Made by a program: the position numbers and the translations under genes. Shown piece by piece: positions 1-12,027 of a stretch of DNA of 38,517 nt. Source of the stretch: Welwitschia mirabilis (Eukaryota; Gnetophyta; Gnetopsida; Welwitschiales); assembly GCA_051453625.1 (NCBI GenBank), contig JBOZIK010000001.1, positions 234,514,557-234,553,073 of the forward strand, given 5' to 3'. Below the pieces are notes generated by a model. That model did no database searches and was not told where the DNA came from. It saw nothing but the letters and a program-made list of their open reading frames with translations. Every line of letters begins with the position of its first letter. The stretch's first letter is position 1.

Positions 1-391
1 TAGAACATATTTTCAATATTTTTAATACTTTTTTATCAATGATAAGAGTCATTATTGCATATTTTCAAGTAGAGAGTTGAGTAACAGATCCTCCTTCCTC
101 TCTCCTTGCTCCTGAGCCAGTTACTAAACCAAGATTTATCATTCATAGATGAGGGAAGTGATTTTGCATTATATTTTATATCTCCCCTTCTACACTTTTT
201 GTACTAAAAGCTCTCATTATTATATAGACATATCAATTTTTTATAGCATGGTGTATTAATTCTATCTAATTTTTACATGATTATCTTTCACTTTTTATGA
301 TGAAGACTGCATTTCACTTAGGGAAAATATTTATATTTGAGTATTTATCACAGTGGAGGATTGTATATCATGATTAATTACTTAATAGAGA

Positions 392-527
392 AAATTAATT
401 TCTATCACANNNNNNNNNNNNNNNNNNNNNNNNNNNNNNNNNNNNNNNNNNNNNNNNNNNNNNNNNNNNNNNNNNNNNNNNNNNNNNNNNNNNNNNNNNN
501 NNNNNNNNNAAATTAATTTCTATCACA
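392..527. repeat. 18-bp identical flanks around a 100-N gap
   Basis: The 18 bases at 392-409 are repeated exactly at 510-527, directly after a gap of 100 N (410-509). This is the shortest example of the contig-end overlap seen at every 100-N gap here. The two contigs probably join directly at this word. Confidence 0.85.
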
Positions 528-785
528 GGTTCCAGTTTTGAAAATCCTTGCAAAAGCCTGTCATTCTATCCATTATCTGGACGATAGTTTAGACAATCAA
601 TATTTGATGCTTTGCAGGTATTTATGTTCAGTGTTTTAAATTTTTCAGAAATTTATTCTATATTTATAATATTCTTCCAATATTTTTTAGATAATTTCTA
701 TAGATATTCAAGTTGTTTTTATTGTCTAAAAAGTTGGCTCGCAAATGTGGCTCACTGCCTAATTTTATCAGGGATTGACAAGGCT

Positions 786-798
786 AAGTGGAGGGGTA
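786..798 (+). other. Polypurine tract before a 3' LTR
   Basis: AAGTGGAGGGG followed by TA lies directly before the TG of the LTR. Ty3-type elements prime plus-strand DNA synthesis from such a purine tract immediately upstream of the 3' LTR, so this fixes the repeat as a 3' LTR on the plus strand. Confidence 0.65.
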
Positions 799-1867
799 TG
801 TTGTGTTGCCAACTTACATGTATTTGATAGGATATTCTGAGTTGTTTTGCAAATAAATTGATAAATCAATGCTTAGTTCCCATGATAATGGAGAACCAGG
901 ATGAAAAAAATGGAAATATGTAATTTCTAGATACATTACAAGCATTCTGTGCAAATATGAATGAATAGTATTTTGGATAATAATTTTTTGTAAACAACAA
1001 AGTGAATAGACTGATTGAAGATCCCTTAAAGACTATCATCCACATAATTATCTAGACATCAGTATAAATGATCATGTCAACTGGACAATGATAGATCTCA
1101 TAGGTAGTCAGACTCGCAGTAGATGAGGATCTAACTATCAGTCGACATCGTCTCCTGTATCGTCTAGAAGACTAGGCAAATGATACTATTATGTAATGCT
1201 TGTACTAAATGATCACCTAAGATTTTGCCACTTATTTTGACTTCTCTTTGCATGGCGGTTAGGGTTTTCCCCACGCCTTTCTATCAGTTTTCTTTCTTGT
1301 TTTGAGTCTATAAATAAAGGTCTCCCCCTTGACTCCTAATCATCTTTGACGGTACCCAATATATTTGTGATAGGAGATCAAGAACTAAAGAACCATTCTA
1401 TAAATACAGAGAGATGTTTCCTTAGTGTTGGGCGAGGTTTTCTCCATTGAGGAATAGCTACTTTGTAATACGGATGTGGTGTGTATTTTTAATATAAAAC
1501 ATTTTCTTTTGTATTCAAATGTATAAATGATCTTCTCCCTCATAGTTTATGTTATTTAAGATTCAATGACAAGTTTTTGTTAAGATTTTGCTTAGTTAGT
1601 TTAGGTGCATTGCTATTTCCTTTCCTAGATTAAGTCTTCCACAAGTATGTTTTATTTCATTTTCATGCATTACAAATTATTTCTATAGGTTAGGATTACC
1701 ATATTTTTAGCTTGAAAGTAACTCTTTTATTTTCATACTTTGGCCTTTAATGGATTATGACATTCAAGCCACTCCTGACTATATTAGTATGTTATTTTAT
1801 GCATATTATTTGTAGTTAGTAGGATTCTAATCATGACATGAACGTTGCATAAATACGCACTACAATA
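799..1867 (+). repeat. 3' LTR, Athila-like, about 1.07 kb
   Basis: It begins TGTTGTGTTGCCAACTTA and ends GCACTACAATA, matching the start (TGTTGTTGTGATGCCAAC) and end (GCACTACAACA) of the LTR at 33592-35487. The two share, in order: the first 100 or so bases, a stretch rich in GATGAC/GTCATC-type words (about 1030-1190), the TATA block, and the GGAGATC and TCCATTGAG blocks. The final CA has decayed to TA. This copy has no gap, so it gives the best length estimate for the family. The element's 5' LTR is outside the window. Confidence 0.8.
1307..1320 (+). promoter_or_regulatory. LTR TATA box
   Basis: TCTATAAATAAAGG followed by TCTCCCCCTTGA is identical to the block at 34909 in the other LTR of this family. 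It is a canonical plant TATA box at the expected place in a U3/R region. Transcription would start roughly 25-35 bp downstream. Confidence 0.7.
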
Positions 1868-2046
1868 CCTAGTGTATTAGAAAAAGTTAGACATAATAGA
1901 GTTATGGACTTAATTTGGTAGGATTGATTAGGATGAAAATAAAGACACATGGCATAGTTAGTAGTTAACAGAAGCTACAAAACTCTAGAGCTAAGTGATG
2001 GTGTCATTATAAGCATCTTCATAAAACAAAAAAGGAGATAAATCAT

Positions 2047-2187
2047 CCTACCAAATGATAAATGATAAAGACTCTATCTAATATAAGAAGATAGAATCTT
2101 ACCTTTACCAAATGCTACGAGATGGAATCCATTCTACCAAATTATAAATGATGAAGATTCTACCTAATGCTATAAGATAAGAGGTTA
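2047..2187 (+). repeat. Imperfect direct repeat, about 86-bp period
   Basis: CCTACCAAATGATAAATGAT at 2047 recurs as CTACCAAATTATAAATGATG at 2134. Each is followed by a GA-TTCTA-CCTAAT-type block and an ATAAGA-type block. The pair sits just upstream of the TATA-like box at 2212, the usual position of U3 enhancer repeats. Confidence 0.6.
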
Positions 2188-2211
2188 TAACTATATCTCA
2201 CCTAATCTATC

Positions 2212-2221
2212 CCTATAAAAG
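2212..2221 (+). promoter_or_regulatory. TATA-like box
   Basis: CCTATAAAAG lies about 25 bp downstream of the direct repeat pair and about 15 bp upstream of the likely start region. It is supported only by motif and context. Confidence 0.4.
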
Positions 2222-2830
2222 TATCTTAAACCCTTCATTGTATTTATTTTTAATCTTTAAGAGAATTGAAGATCTTTGAAGCATTGACTTATGATGGCTC
2301 TCTAAGTGACTCTTTGGGGAAGTGAGCTTGTTTTTGAGGATTTTCTAAGAATTTCTTATTCTTTATTATTCATTTTTTCTAGGGTTGTTATTGTTTTATA
2401 ATACAAAAGTTGTTCTATTTGATTTTGATTCATGATTAATGTGATAATTGAAATGCTTAGGTAACTACTTTTATTATCAAGTTTGTTTTATTTGTGTAAG
2501 TCTAGTTTGGTTTCATAGATCTTAAGTACTTGAGAAGTTCTTAATTTCCATTATTATTTTAAGATTGAAATGTTAAGTAAATTTACCAATTATCATATGA
2601 AGGATGAGATTATGCCCCATGACTTGAGCCAAATGCACTTGATAGCTTAAAATGTTTTGCAAGAAAGGATGATTGTCTAATATTGGATTAAAGGAGTGCT
2701 TAAGGATAAGCTAGTATTACCTTAGAGCTAGTTCACTTTCCTTCTCTTTAAGATGAGTTTTAACTTTAAGAATTACTTAATCTTTTCTTTCATTTATATA
2801 ACTTTCTTTAAACTTAAAATGAGATAAAAT

Positions 2831-3360
2831 TAAGCTAATACCCAATTTTATCCTTGAGAAATAACAATAGCTAAGTAAGAACCTTAAATCTAAGATATTG
2901 TACTATAAAACAAGTCACATTGATATGTCATATAATAAGATCATCCTATATTAAAATACCATCAAAGGTTCTTATCAAAGTTAAAAATTAGATTTATCTC
3001 CATTTCAACAACAAAACCACTAATTTTAATATTTTCCTCTTGCTTTTATTTTATTTTTTCTCTCTTTGAAGGGTGAGGATTATATCATTTTTGTAATATT
3101 ACCTTTGTCATTCTCACTTCAAATTAACTTTTTATAATTTTTGATGAGATGCCCTATTTGATCACGGTACTAGTACTCTCTCATTTCATTTTGATTTTGT
3201 TGAGGTTGAGGTAGATTACTTTTCTCTATCTTGAAATGTATGATAATTTCTAGGTAGATTTAATTATGTTATACTTCTTTTTATAGTTGCATACACACCC
3301 TCTTCAAAATCTATGTCTTCTATTCCCTAAATTTTTTTATATAGTAAAGTCTTAAAAGGC
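2831..3360. other. AT-rich, possible further copia internal sequence
   Basis: It lies on the downstream side (minus strand) of the copia gag remnant and so may be decayed gag/protease. I could not recognise a zinc knuckle or protease motif in any minus frame. Nothing else is visible. Confidence 0.25.
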
Positions 3361-3900
3361 ATTAATTTTTATTTGATCTTCCTCTTTGAAGGAATATTCT
3401 AATTGGATAAGAGTTCCTATTAATTCATCAAGCATAAGCTCCCTTAAATCCAAAAAACTTTAATTACAAAATCATTTTAAGTAATTTCATAATCAAGGTT
3501 ATACATGGTTTAAACCAAGTGTTTTACTTTTTAGATGAATTCTCCTATGTTATCATCCTCCTTTATTTTTAATGTTTTAACTATGCTCTTAGGTTTTGCA
3601 AGAAAATTTCCTTAATCTTGTCATGACCTAGGTAGATTTGAATAAGGTCATTTTAGAGCTTAAAAGCACTTGTGTACTTTCTAATATTCTTAAATTTCAA
3701 ATATGTCATTGATGTATGTATGATAGTCATAACTTGATATTCTTCATTTCAGATTTGTTATACTTTATAAGTTCTTTTTTGTATATAGGTTTATTAATTG
3801 ACTTAAAATCCATAATAGTCCAATTACAAATGCCTTTGGACTTTAAGTAAACCTCCATCCACTACTTTCATACATCATAGTAGCTAACATAAAAAGGTTG
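3361..3900 (-). pseudogene. Ty1/copia gag remnant (UBN2-type), broken
   Basis: Read on the minus strand, the segment gives LGHDKIKEIFLQNLRA, then after a frameshift TLKIKEDDNIGEF, KVKHLV, and further on DELIGTLIQLEYSFKEED. This matches the order of the copia gag domain: a DKVK-LQTLR helix, a LKMKE-ES-Y block, a V-IVN block, and a DELIGSL-LE block near the end. Gag forms the particle that packages element RNA. There are several stop codons and at least one frameshift, so it cannot be expressed as one protein. A degenerate primer site lies just upstream (3930-3941). Assignment is by eye, not by a profile search. Confidence 0.55.
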
Positions 3901-3929
3901 AATTCAATTCTTAACCATTATAATCATAT

Positions 3930-3941
3930 GCTCTGATATGA
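3930..3941 (-). other. Degenerate initiator-tRNA-Met primer binding site
   Basis: Plus-strand GCTCTGATATGA is the reverse complement of TGGTATCAGAGC with two mismatches. It lies 5' of the copia gag remnant on the minus strand, as expected for a Ty1/copia element whose LTR would begin just to the right, around 3944. Confidence 0.45.
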
Positions 3942-3943
3942 AA

Positions 3944-5491
3944 TGAAAGTTTCTATGTTGGGATCCTAGTAGGAAACTATACATAGATAGGCTTATCCAC
4001 ATGAACATTATTAGAAACTCATAATTTTTAATTATTTCTAATACTTAAAATCTTGGTAATATATCCTTCATAAATACTTAATTTTAAATATTAGATTGAT
4101 AATAAAGTAAATTATAATAGTAAATAATCTTAAATCTTAATGATCAAAAGGTTTAAAGTATTATGAATTTTGAGAATTTACAATAGTACTAGTAATGATA
4201 AAAAGTTATCTTTACATATCTTAATGTAGTATATCATGTAATTTCAATATTCTTAAAACTTAAAATTTTATGAATTCAAAAATTAAAACTTAAGTCCAAG
4301 AATTGAACAATGAATAAAACTAGAATAAAAAGTACTATTTCCTTTCTAGAATCACAATCTTAAGGCTAGATGTAAATAATTCAAAAGGCCATAAACTTGA
4401 AGACAAGAATTAATAGAAATGATACTAAGTAAAAATTCCATATAAACACATGTATGCTATGCAAAGCAAGGCATCATCTATTAAAATTCAATTTATTTCT
4501 ATAATGCCAATCACAACTACTTAAGATGAGTGCATATTCAAGTGTGAAGCTAATGCCCTTTAAAATTAATATGCTTTTATTATTAATTACTGTTAAGCAC
4601 AAAATTTACTCTTATCATTAAAACATATATCAAATTTATGTTTATTATTAATTTGATGTTAAAATAGGCTTTTATTTCAAGTAGCATAATCCAATGTAAT
4701 ATGAAGAATCTTACAATTCATAGCCATTATTTATTGCATACTAATCATTCTTTTTTCATTCATGAATAAAAAATGCATAGAGATTCAATTTATAATTTGT
4801 AAAACTAATAATTTTATCCTTTCCTTAAAATAACTTAAGAATTTAAAGTGATGACATAGACATATCTTAAATGGGTTGGAAAATGTCCATAAAGTTAGAA
4901 TGTCATCAAAATTTCACATGATCTAATTCCTCAGGAGAGAAGTAAGAACTTTTAGAACTCCTATTGGATGTTATAGTATACTTGCAAAAGCTATTAGTGA
5001 CTTTCTTTGAAGTTGTTTTGATGATCCTACATTTTCTCTTTTTCATTCCTTTTTTTAATTTTTTTGGTTTAAACTATGATATGACCATTTTATAAAGCCA
5101 GATAATTACAAAAATAATAGGATGGACCAGATTACAAATAGGATTCAAATTAGATTATAGAAGTTCAATGAAAGAAATGGTAGTGGAAAGTTTATAGTTT
5201 CTTACAAAAACTGAAAACATGACCCATGCTTCTCCTAAGATACATGCAAAACCTTGAGATATATAAGCTTAAAGTAGAATAGATTTCCATGGACAATGAA
5301 GTTGCAGAAGCTCTATGATGCAACATAGAAGATGTTAAAATGGGGATTTTATTCTAGAACTTTTATTTTAATTTATTAGGATTTTTATGAATTCTTAAAT
5401 TTAAGAAGATAATTGACTCACACATCTAAGGATGGGTTTTAAATCAAGTACTTCTTTAAAAAACCTTTTGTCTTAATGTTGATACATAAGT
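3944..5491. other. AT-rich sequence, no gene seen
   Basis: This may begin with the 5' LTR of the minus-strand copia remnant, since it follows the primer site, but no second copy exists in the window to define it. No coding sequence, RNA gene or clear repeat was recognised in it. Confidence 0.3.
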
Positions 5492-8287
5492 GATGTCCCT
5501 AAATTTTATAGCCTTCAATTTTAACATTATGTTTTAAACACCTTAGAAAATTTTTTATAAAAATTACATAATATTACCACCTTTGAGAACACTCTAGTCC
5601 TTTCTTTTCTAAGCCATAACTTGGAGTTTACTTAAGGTAATCAAAGTTAGAATCCAAGTGGTCTTGATCAATTTCAGTAAATATTATAACACAAAATGAT
5701 AGTTTATAAAATAAACTAAAAATTTTAATTCTAAGTAAATCATTAAAACATAATAACACATCTTTTCTAATATACTTCATGGGTAACGAGTCTCTAAAAA
5801 AACTTGACCTTACTTTGATTTTTTACCTTTTTACTAGTTAAGAAAAAAAGGACTATGGATGATGCATTGAATCATTTGCCTCCTAACTCAAGTTACTAAA
5901 AGTTATATCTTGTTGTTAGCTATAAACGCATTAGGAACATTGTTAAGAAACAAATGTATACTAAGTAGAAACTTGTGAAATTGGTCATTCCTTAATGTCA
6001 TCTTATGGATTCCCATCTAAATCCATTACATACTCCTAGATGAAATCTAGATGCTATCAATTTTATCTCTATCTCATACATTTATATAAAAACTAGAAGT
6101 TAATTTTAGAAATTTGCACTTATACATAAAAGGAATTACATGGAATAGATAAAGACTATCTAGTCTAGTATTGTCTTGACTTTAATTCTTCATGGCCTAA
6201 ATTGTTTTCAAATCCATGTACCTAAGGTTCTAAAATAACCAACTACAAGAGTTCTACTAGAGAATTAAAAAAAAAGTATAAATTCTTTTCATTATAAGAT
6301 CCCAATAGAGTAGAAATTAAAATTTAAATAGATAGTTATGAAAATTATGGAAGACTACCTTAGAAAAAACTATATCATTTCTATAAAGGAAACATAGTTC
6401 TTCATAGTAAGGGTCACTAGAAAACAAATGCTGACATGTTTCTTTATATTAGTTGGTGATAATAAAAATTTTAAACCCTATACCCTAGAATATAAAAAGG
6501 GTCTTTTCACTAAGATTCTACTAGTACTTATGCATGTGTACTTTATATCAATAGCCACTAATATTCATTTGATATCATAAGTTATCAAGTTAATGATGTT
6601 TTATGATAGATTAATTCTTACTTACTAAATGCTAAACTATACAAATTTATCTTTATTATTAGTAATTACATGAAATTGGTGGGCCAAAGTCTTATCATCA
6701 TTTTATTTTCTTTCTTTAATGTCATCTTATAACATTAAACTATGGTTTTATTTACACATGAGATACTCGCATCTATATTAATGATTACTTTAATTCAAAA
6801 AAGAATTAAATAAAATTCATCTCATAAAGCATAANNNNNNNNNNNNNNNNNNNNNNNNNNNNNNNNNNNNNNNNNNNNNNNNNNNNNNNNNNNNNNNNNN
6901 NNNNNNNNNNNNNNNNNNNNNNNNNNNNNNNNNNGATGTTACTAAATTTTATAGCCTTCAATTTTAACATTATGTTTTAAACACCTTAGAAAAGTTTTTA
7001 TAAAAATTACATGATATTACCACCTTTGAGAACACTCTAGTCCTTTCTTTTCTAAGCCATAACTTAGAGTTTAATTAAGGTGATCAAAGTTAGAATCCAA
7101 GTGGTCTTGATCAATTTCAGTAAATATTCTAATACAAAAATGATAGTTTATAAAATAAACTAAAAATTTTAATTCTAACTAAATCATTAAAACATAATAA
7201 AACATCTTTTCTAATATACCTCATGGGTAACCAGTCTCTAAAAAAACTTGACCTTACTTTGACTTTTTACCTTTTTACTAGTTGAGGAAAAAAAGGACTA
7301 TGGATGATGCATTGAATCATTTACCTCCTAACTCAAGTTACCAAAAGATATATCTTGTTGTTAGCTATAAACTCATTAGGAACATTGTTAAGAAACAAAT
7401 GTATACTAAGTAGAAACTTGTGGAATTGATCATGCCTTAATGTCATCTTATGGAGTTCCATCTAAATCCATTAAACACTCCTAGATGAAATCTAGCTACT
7501 ATTACTTTTATCTCTGTCTCATACATTTCTATAAAAACTAGAAGTTAATTTTAGAAATCTACACTTATACATAAAAGAAATTACATGGAATAGATGAAGA
7601 CTGTCTAGTCTAGTATTTTCTTGAATTTAATACTTCATGGCCTAATATTGTTTTCACGTCCATGTACTTAAGGTTCTACAATAACCAGCTACAAGAGTTC
7701 TACTAGAGAATTAAAAAAAAAAGTATAAATGCTTTTCATTATAAGATCCTAATAGAATAGAAATTAAAATAATAATTAAGATTTAAATAGATAGTTATGG
7801 AAATTGTGGAAGACTACCTTAGAAAAAACTAGATCATCTCTATAAAGGAAACATATCTCTTCATAGTAAGGGTAACTAGAAAACAAATGCTAACATGTTT
7901 CTCTATATTAGTTGGTGATAATAAAAATTTTAAGCCCTATATCCTAGAATATAAAAAGGGGCTTTTCACTAAGATTCTACTAGTACTTATGCATGTGTAC
8001 TTTGAATCAATAGCCACTAATATTAATTTGATCTCATAAGTTATCAAGTTAATGATGTATTATGATAGATTAATTCTTACTTATTAAATGCTAAACTATA
8101 CAAATTTATCTTTATTATTAGTAAATACATGAAATTAGTGGGCTAAAGTTTTATTGTCATTTTATTTTCTTTCTTTGATGTCATCTTATGACATTAAACT
8201 ATGGTTTTCTTTACACATGACGCATCTATATTAATTATTACTTTAATTCAAAAAAGAATTAAATAAAATTCATCTCATAAAGCATAA
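5492..8287. repeat. 1.35-kb sequence present twice across a 100-N gap
   Basis: 5492-6834 is repeated in the same order and orientation at 6935-8287, separated only by N at 6835-6934. The copies differ by scattered substitutions and small indels: extra AATAATTAAG-type bases in copy 2, and a few bases lost near 8220. Copy 1 stops exactly at the gap, and copy 2 continues past the equivalent base into new sequence. That pattern is an unmerged contig overlap rather than a biological tandem repeat. The content is non-coding and AT-rich, and its family is unknown. Confidence 0.85.
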
Positions 8288-8682
8288 TGGCATTAAACAT
8301 CTAGAGGCCCCATTAAGATTACATTATTATTATTACCTTGATGGCTTTATTAAATAATTGGTTTATATAGATAAGAGTGAATACTTAGGATATAATTAAT
8401 TAGATGTAAGCATTAGACTTTAATATAACTAGCCTTATTAAGAAGGTGTGAGCAACTGAAATGTGTATAGGCATGGATTTTAGATGAGAGATAATCTAAT
8501 GGATTTTAGATAATTAATGAAAATTTTATCTTATTTTAACATCTATGACCTTCTTATATTTCTCAATCTAAAATGGTTCTTTGGCTTCTATTTTCTCATA
8601 AATGAGTTTTAGTTTATAAATAGAAAGTCCATGTATTACATCCATATTTTTAAGATAAAAACTTGAAATAGAAGAATGAACA
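8288..8682. other. AT-rich flank of the LARD-like element, no gene seen
   Basis: Single-copy sequence in this window. It ends at the TG (8683) where homology with 18838 begins, so it is probably the insertion target on the left side. No target-site duplication could be confirmed because the right terminus is lost. Confidence 0.4.
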
Positions 8683-9518
8683 TGTAACACCTCAAACTTC
8701 TATAATTAAAAAATTAAATCTCGACACTCCAATACCCAAATGAAGAGTCAACATTTAGTAATCTTTAATAGACATATGGATAGCATTAAATTAGCTAGAA
8801 AAAGTCCATATTATGGTTAAAGTTCTAACAATAAGAGAAAGAGACCGATAATCAAGAGTATAGTAAGGTACATGGTTTAGCAAACCAAGTTATTAAATGT
8901 GTAAATAGTTCTTAAGCATAAATTAATGCTTAATAATTATTTAGATGAATCTAATTGCTTTAAGGCCAATTCTTAAGACATGAAATTTAGTTTACCTTCA
9001 AAGAATGGATTGGTATACTTTTGAGATTAATCTATAAGGGATTTAGTTATAGAGGAGGAGTCTAAGCATTCCTCGATCAATTATAAATCCAAGAAGTATT
9101 AAAATATAAGTTGTAAAGTATACAAATGTATAACATTATAGGTTCTAACTTCATTAGTATTTGATTAGAGTAAAAATTATTACTATGGATTTAAAAAGTA
9201 ATAATTCAAGGGTTAAATTGAAATACAAGGAAGGATTTCCATTAAAGACTCAACTAGAGATCATTATCAATTCATTATCAATTATATATATATATAGATT
9301 ATATGTATAAATATATGGTTCATTTATCTATAAAATATTCACACATATAGTATTTGTTCCTCAAACAGTATAGAATATCAGATTTTTATTATGCAACACT
9401 CAATTATTTAACTATGACATGGTTATAGTGTGGTCTTACCATAATGCATCCACATTATACAATCATTTATATATATTGTAAGTCAAATGTAAAATGGTTG
9501 TAAGAAACTATTATGATT

Positions 9519-9586
9519 AAAAGGGATAATAGTTAATAATTTAAGTCTTATTTAGAGCTAAGACTATAACCTAATGCTCCATTAAA
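9519..9586. repeat. 68-bp block identical in both LTRs, with hairpin
   Basis: These 68 bases are identical to 20143-20210, although sequence on both sides differs at many positions and by indels. In the middle, AGTCTTA (9544-9550) and TAAGACT (9559-9565) form a 7-bp stem with an 8-base loop. Possible roles include RNA processing, dimerisation or a protein site in the element RNA. This is inference only. Confidence 0.6.
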
Positions 9587-9591
9587 CACAA

Positions 9592-9930
9592 AGTTTTTAG
9601 GTTTTTAATGCATAAATCACCTAGTTGTAAAATACTAAATTTAGACCACAAATAAAATTCTAATACTAAAGGGTTATGTTAATTAATATTCCTTATGTTT
9701 ATAGGATGAATGAAAGGAAAGTTATATAGTAAAAGTTTTACATGTAAGACTCGAACTTGGTACCTCTCCATTTGCCAAGTTTATTGATAATCGATTAAGC
9801 CGAGTAGAACATGTTAATACCTTTTTTAGAAAATAACATTTGAGTAATAGAAGGTTTTGAAGGATACAGACCTTCATAACATAGGGAAATAAGTGTTGAA
9901 CATAAGGAAGAAATCATGAACATCATGTAG
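9592..9930 (-). mobile_element. SINE-like segment present only in the left LTR
   Basis: Relative to 20210-20225, the left LTR carries about 340 extra bases. On the minus strand this segment reads GGCTTAATCGATTATC (near 9803-9788), then AAGTTCGAGTC (9758-9748), resembling the A and B boxes of an RNA polymerase III promoter at normal spacing (about 35 bp). That suggests a tRNA-derived SINE. No clean target duplication or poly-A tail was found, so deletion from the right copy is the alternative. Confidence 0.35.
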
Positions 9931-10148
9931 TACATAAGGAAAGTGTCATGTAGAAGCAGAAACATTATGTAGGAGAAAAATGAAGGAGATGCAAGCACAT
10001 GGATGACATCCTGAATGATATTTTTACTAAACACTAGAATTTCAAGGGTCTGAATGACAATGATATACATTATATGGTGGTTAACCTAGTACTACATAAA
10101 TTGGAATAGCATCGAGAAGAGATGCTATGCAATTTAAGGAGAGAGAGC

Positions 10149-11995
10149 ACTAGGAGATATTACATTATGGATTATTAAAGAGGAAGCATTTTCATTATGC
10201 AAGTGAACAACAATTCAAATTTGGATTTCATTGTGAAGGGAATAATGTACTACACTACTATCATTTGTTTTCCCCAAAAATGCTGTTATGGTCATGGACC
10301 AGAGGAACCATAAGGAAAGAAACAAGGGTTTTTTTTTTTTTTTTTTTTTTTTGAAGAAGAATCATTCTTAAGAAAAGATGCATGGATGATCAATTTGAGG
10401 GAAGAAATACTATGAGATAGACTCTTACTCTGTAATGATATAACAAAGGAAAGGTGAGCGAGTGATCATTTCATAGAGTTAAAATGCGATTGAAAAAAAT
10501 ATTAATTCAATTTCCTAAGTGCCCTTTCAAATTAACACATCTAGTGATTCAAGGTTGAAGCATTATACCTACATCTTGAAGTATTTAAAATGCATATAAA
10601 GCATTATGCCTGCATTTTGAAGCATTTTAGATGCATTTACTTTAGAACATGTTGGTTTACTTTCATACATAATGTATTTCCACCTAATTTGCCCAAAATT
10701 AGAATATTAGCTAATACTCTAGTAAGCATATCTTTAATATTGATCATCCCCATACATTACTAATCTAAATCTACCATCTTTTGCTATGAATGCCATTGTG
10801 TCTACTTTAAGGGAGTGGTTCTAAAAATCAAATAACTCTCTAATAATTACTCTACTCCTTTCCTGTTTGCTTGATATTAAAGGTTCCATCCTTTATCTAT
10901 GATCATGAATTGTGAATTCCTCTACTGTGTGTGATGTTGTGTTCGATTCAGAAATAATTCCTTTTAACATGTATAACACATTAAATTGACATATGAGAGC
11001 CTAGGGTTTAAGTGATGACAAACAAGCTTAACACTNNNNNNNNNNNNNNNNNNNNNNNNNNNNNNNNNNNNNNNNNNNNNNNNNNNNNNNNNNNNNNNNN
11101 NNNNNNNNNNNNNNNNNNNNNNNNNNNNNNNNNNNACTAGGAGATATTACATTATGGATTATTAAAGAGGAAGCATTTTCATTATCCAAGTGGACAATAA
11201 TTTAAATTTGGATTTTATTATAAAGAAAAGAATGTATTACACTACTATCATTTTTTTCCCCAAAAATGCTATCATAGTCGTGGACTAGAGGAAATAGAAG
11301 GAAAGCAACAATTTTTTTTTTTTTTTTGAGAAGAATCGTTCTTAAAAAAAAATGCATGGATGATCAATTTGAGGGAAGAAATACTGTGAGATAGGCTCTT
11401 ACTCTATAATGATATAACAAAGTAAAGGTAAGTGAGTGACCATTTCATAGAGTTAAAATGCGATTGAAAAAATATTAATTCAATTGCCTAAGTGTCCTTT
11501 CAAATTAACACATCTTGAAGCATTATACTTACATCTTAAAGCATTTCAAATGCATTTAAAGCATTATGCCTACATTTTGAAGCATTTTAGATTCATTTAC
11601 TTTAGAACATGTTGGTTTACTTTCACACATAATGTATTTTTTCCTAATTTACCTAACATTCAAATGTTAGCTAATACTCTAGTAAGCATATCTTTAATAT
11701 TGATCATCCCAAAACATTACTAATCTAAATCTATCACCTTTTGCTATGAACGCCGTTGTGCCTAATTTAAGGGAGTGGTTCTAAAAATAAAATAACTCTC
11801 TAATAATTACTCTACTCCTTTTCTTTCTACTTGATATGAAAGGTTCCATCCTTTGTTTATAATCATGGATCGCGAATTACTCTACTGTGTGTGATGTTGT
11901 GTTCGATTCAGAAATAATTCCTTTTTACATGTGTAACACATTCAATTGACATATGGGAACCTAGGGTTTAAGTGATGACAAACAGACTTAATACT
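10149..11995. repeat. 0.87-kb sequence present twice across a 100-N gap
   Basis: 10149-11035 recurs at 11136-11995 after N at 11036-11135. Copy 1 has a run of 24 T (10329-10352), while copy 2 has 16 T (11312-11327) and lacks a short piece near 10531. The right LTR has this region once (about 20410-21310), supporting an assembly overlap. Around 10555-10640 both copies contain short repeats of GAAGCATTTTAGATGCATTT type. The open frame at 11484-11723 comes from these repeats and is not a gene. Confidence 0.85.
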
Positions 11996-12027
11996 AAGGA
12001 AACCACTTCATTACTAAAAATTGTTTG

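Larger units (their letters stand above)
1..1867 (+). mobile_element. 3' part of an Athila-like Ty3 retrotransposon
   Basis: This segment is the downstream end of a plus-strand LTR element whose body lies off the left edge. What is seen: non-coding AT-rich sequence, a purine tract at 786-796, and then a TG-starting repeat that matches the 5' LTR near the other end of the window (33592-35487) in order and orientation. No env or integrase reading frame can be recognised in 1-785; the small open frame at 612-827 runs across the purine tract into the LTR and is not credible as a gene. Family assignment comes from the right-hand relative, which carries gag and protease. Confidence is good for the LTR and weaker for the extent of the internal part. 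Confidence 0.7.
1868..2830 (+). other. AT-rich stretch with LTR-like promoter features, family unknown
   Basis: No coding sequence is visible. The stretch has an 86-bp direct repeat at 2047-2187, a TATA-like box at 2212-2221, and a downstream leader-like region with AAGTGAGC and CTAGGGTTG motifs. This layout (U3 repeats, TATA, leader) is typical of a plant LTR, but no second copy or termini are found in the window. It could be a solo or truncated LTR. Confidence is low. Confidence 0.35.

Noticed and set aside
5492-8287. Recent tandem duplication of 1.35 kb
   Set aside because: Copy 1 stops exactly at a 100-N gap and copy 2 continues beyond it, the same pattern as twelve other gaps; a contig overlap is the simpler explanation.
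9795-10070. 91-codon minus-strand open frame with hydrophobic residues
   Set aside because: It overlaps the SINE-like segment and the LTR, is not kept in the other LTR copy, and has no recognisable family.
10329-10352. Poly-T run as a retroposon tail
   Set aside because: It varies in length between overlapping copies (24 against 16) and has no LINE or SINE body next to it; a simple homopolymer is sufficient.
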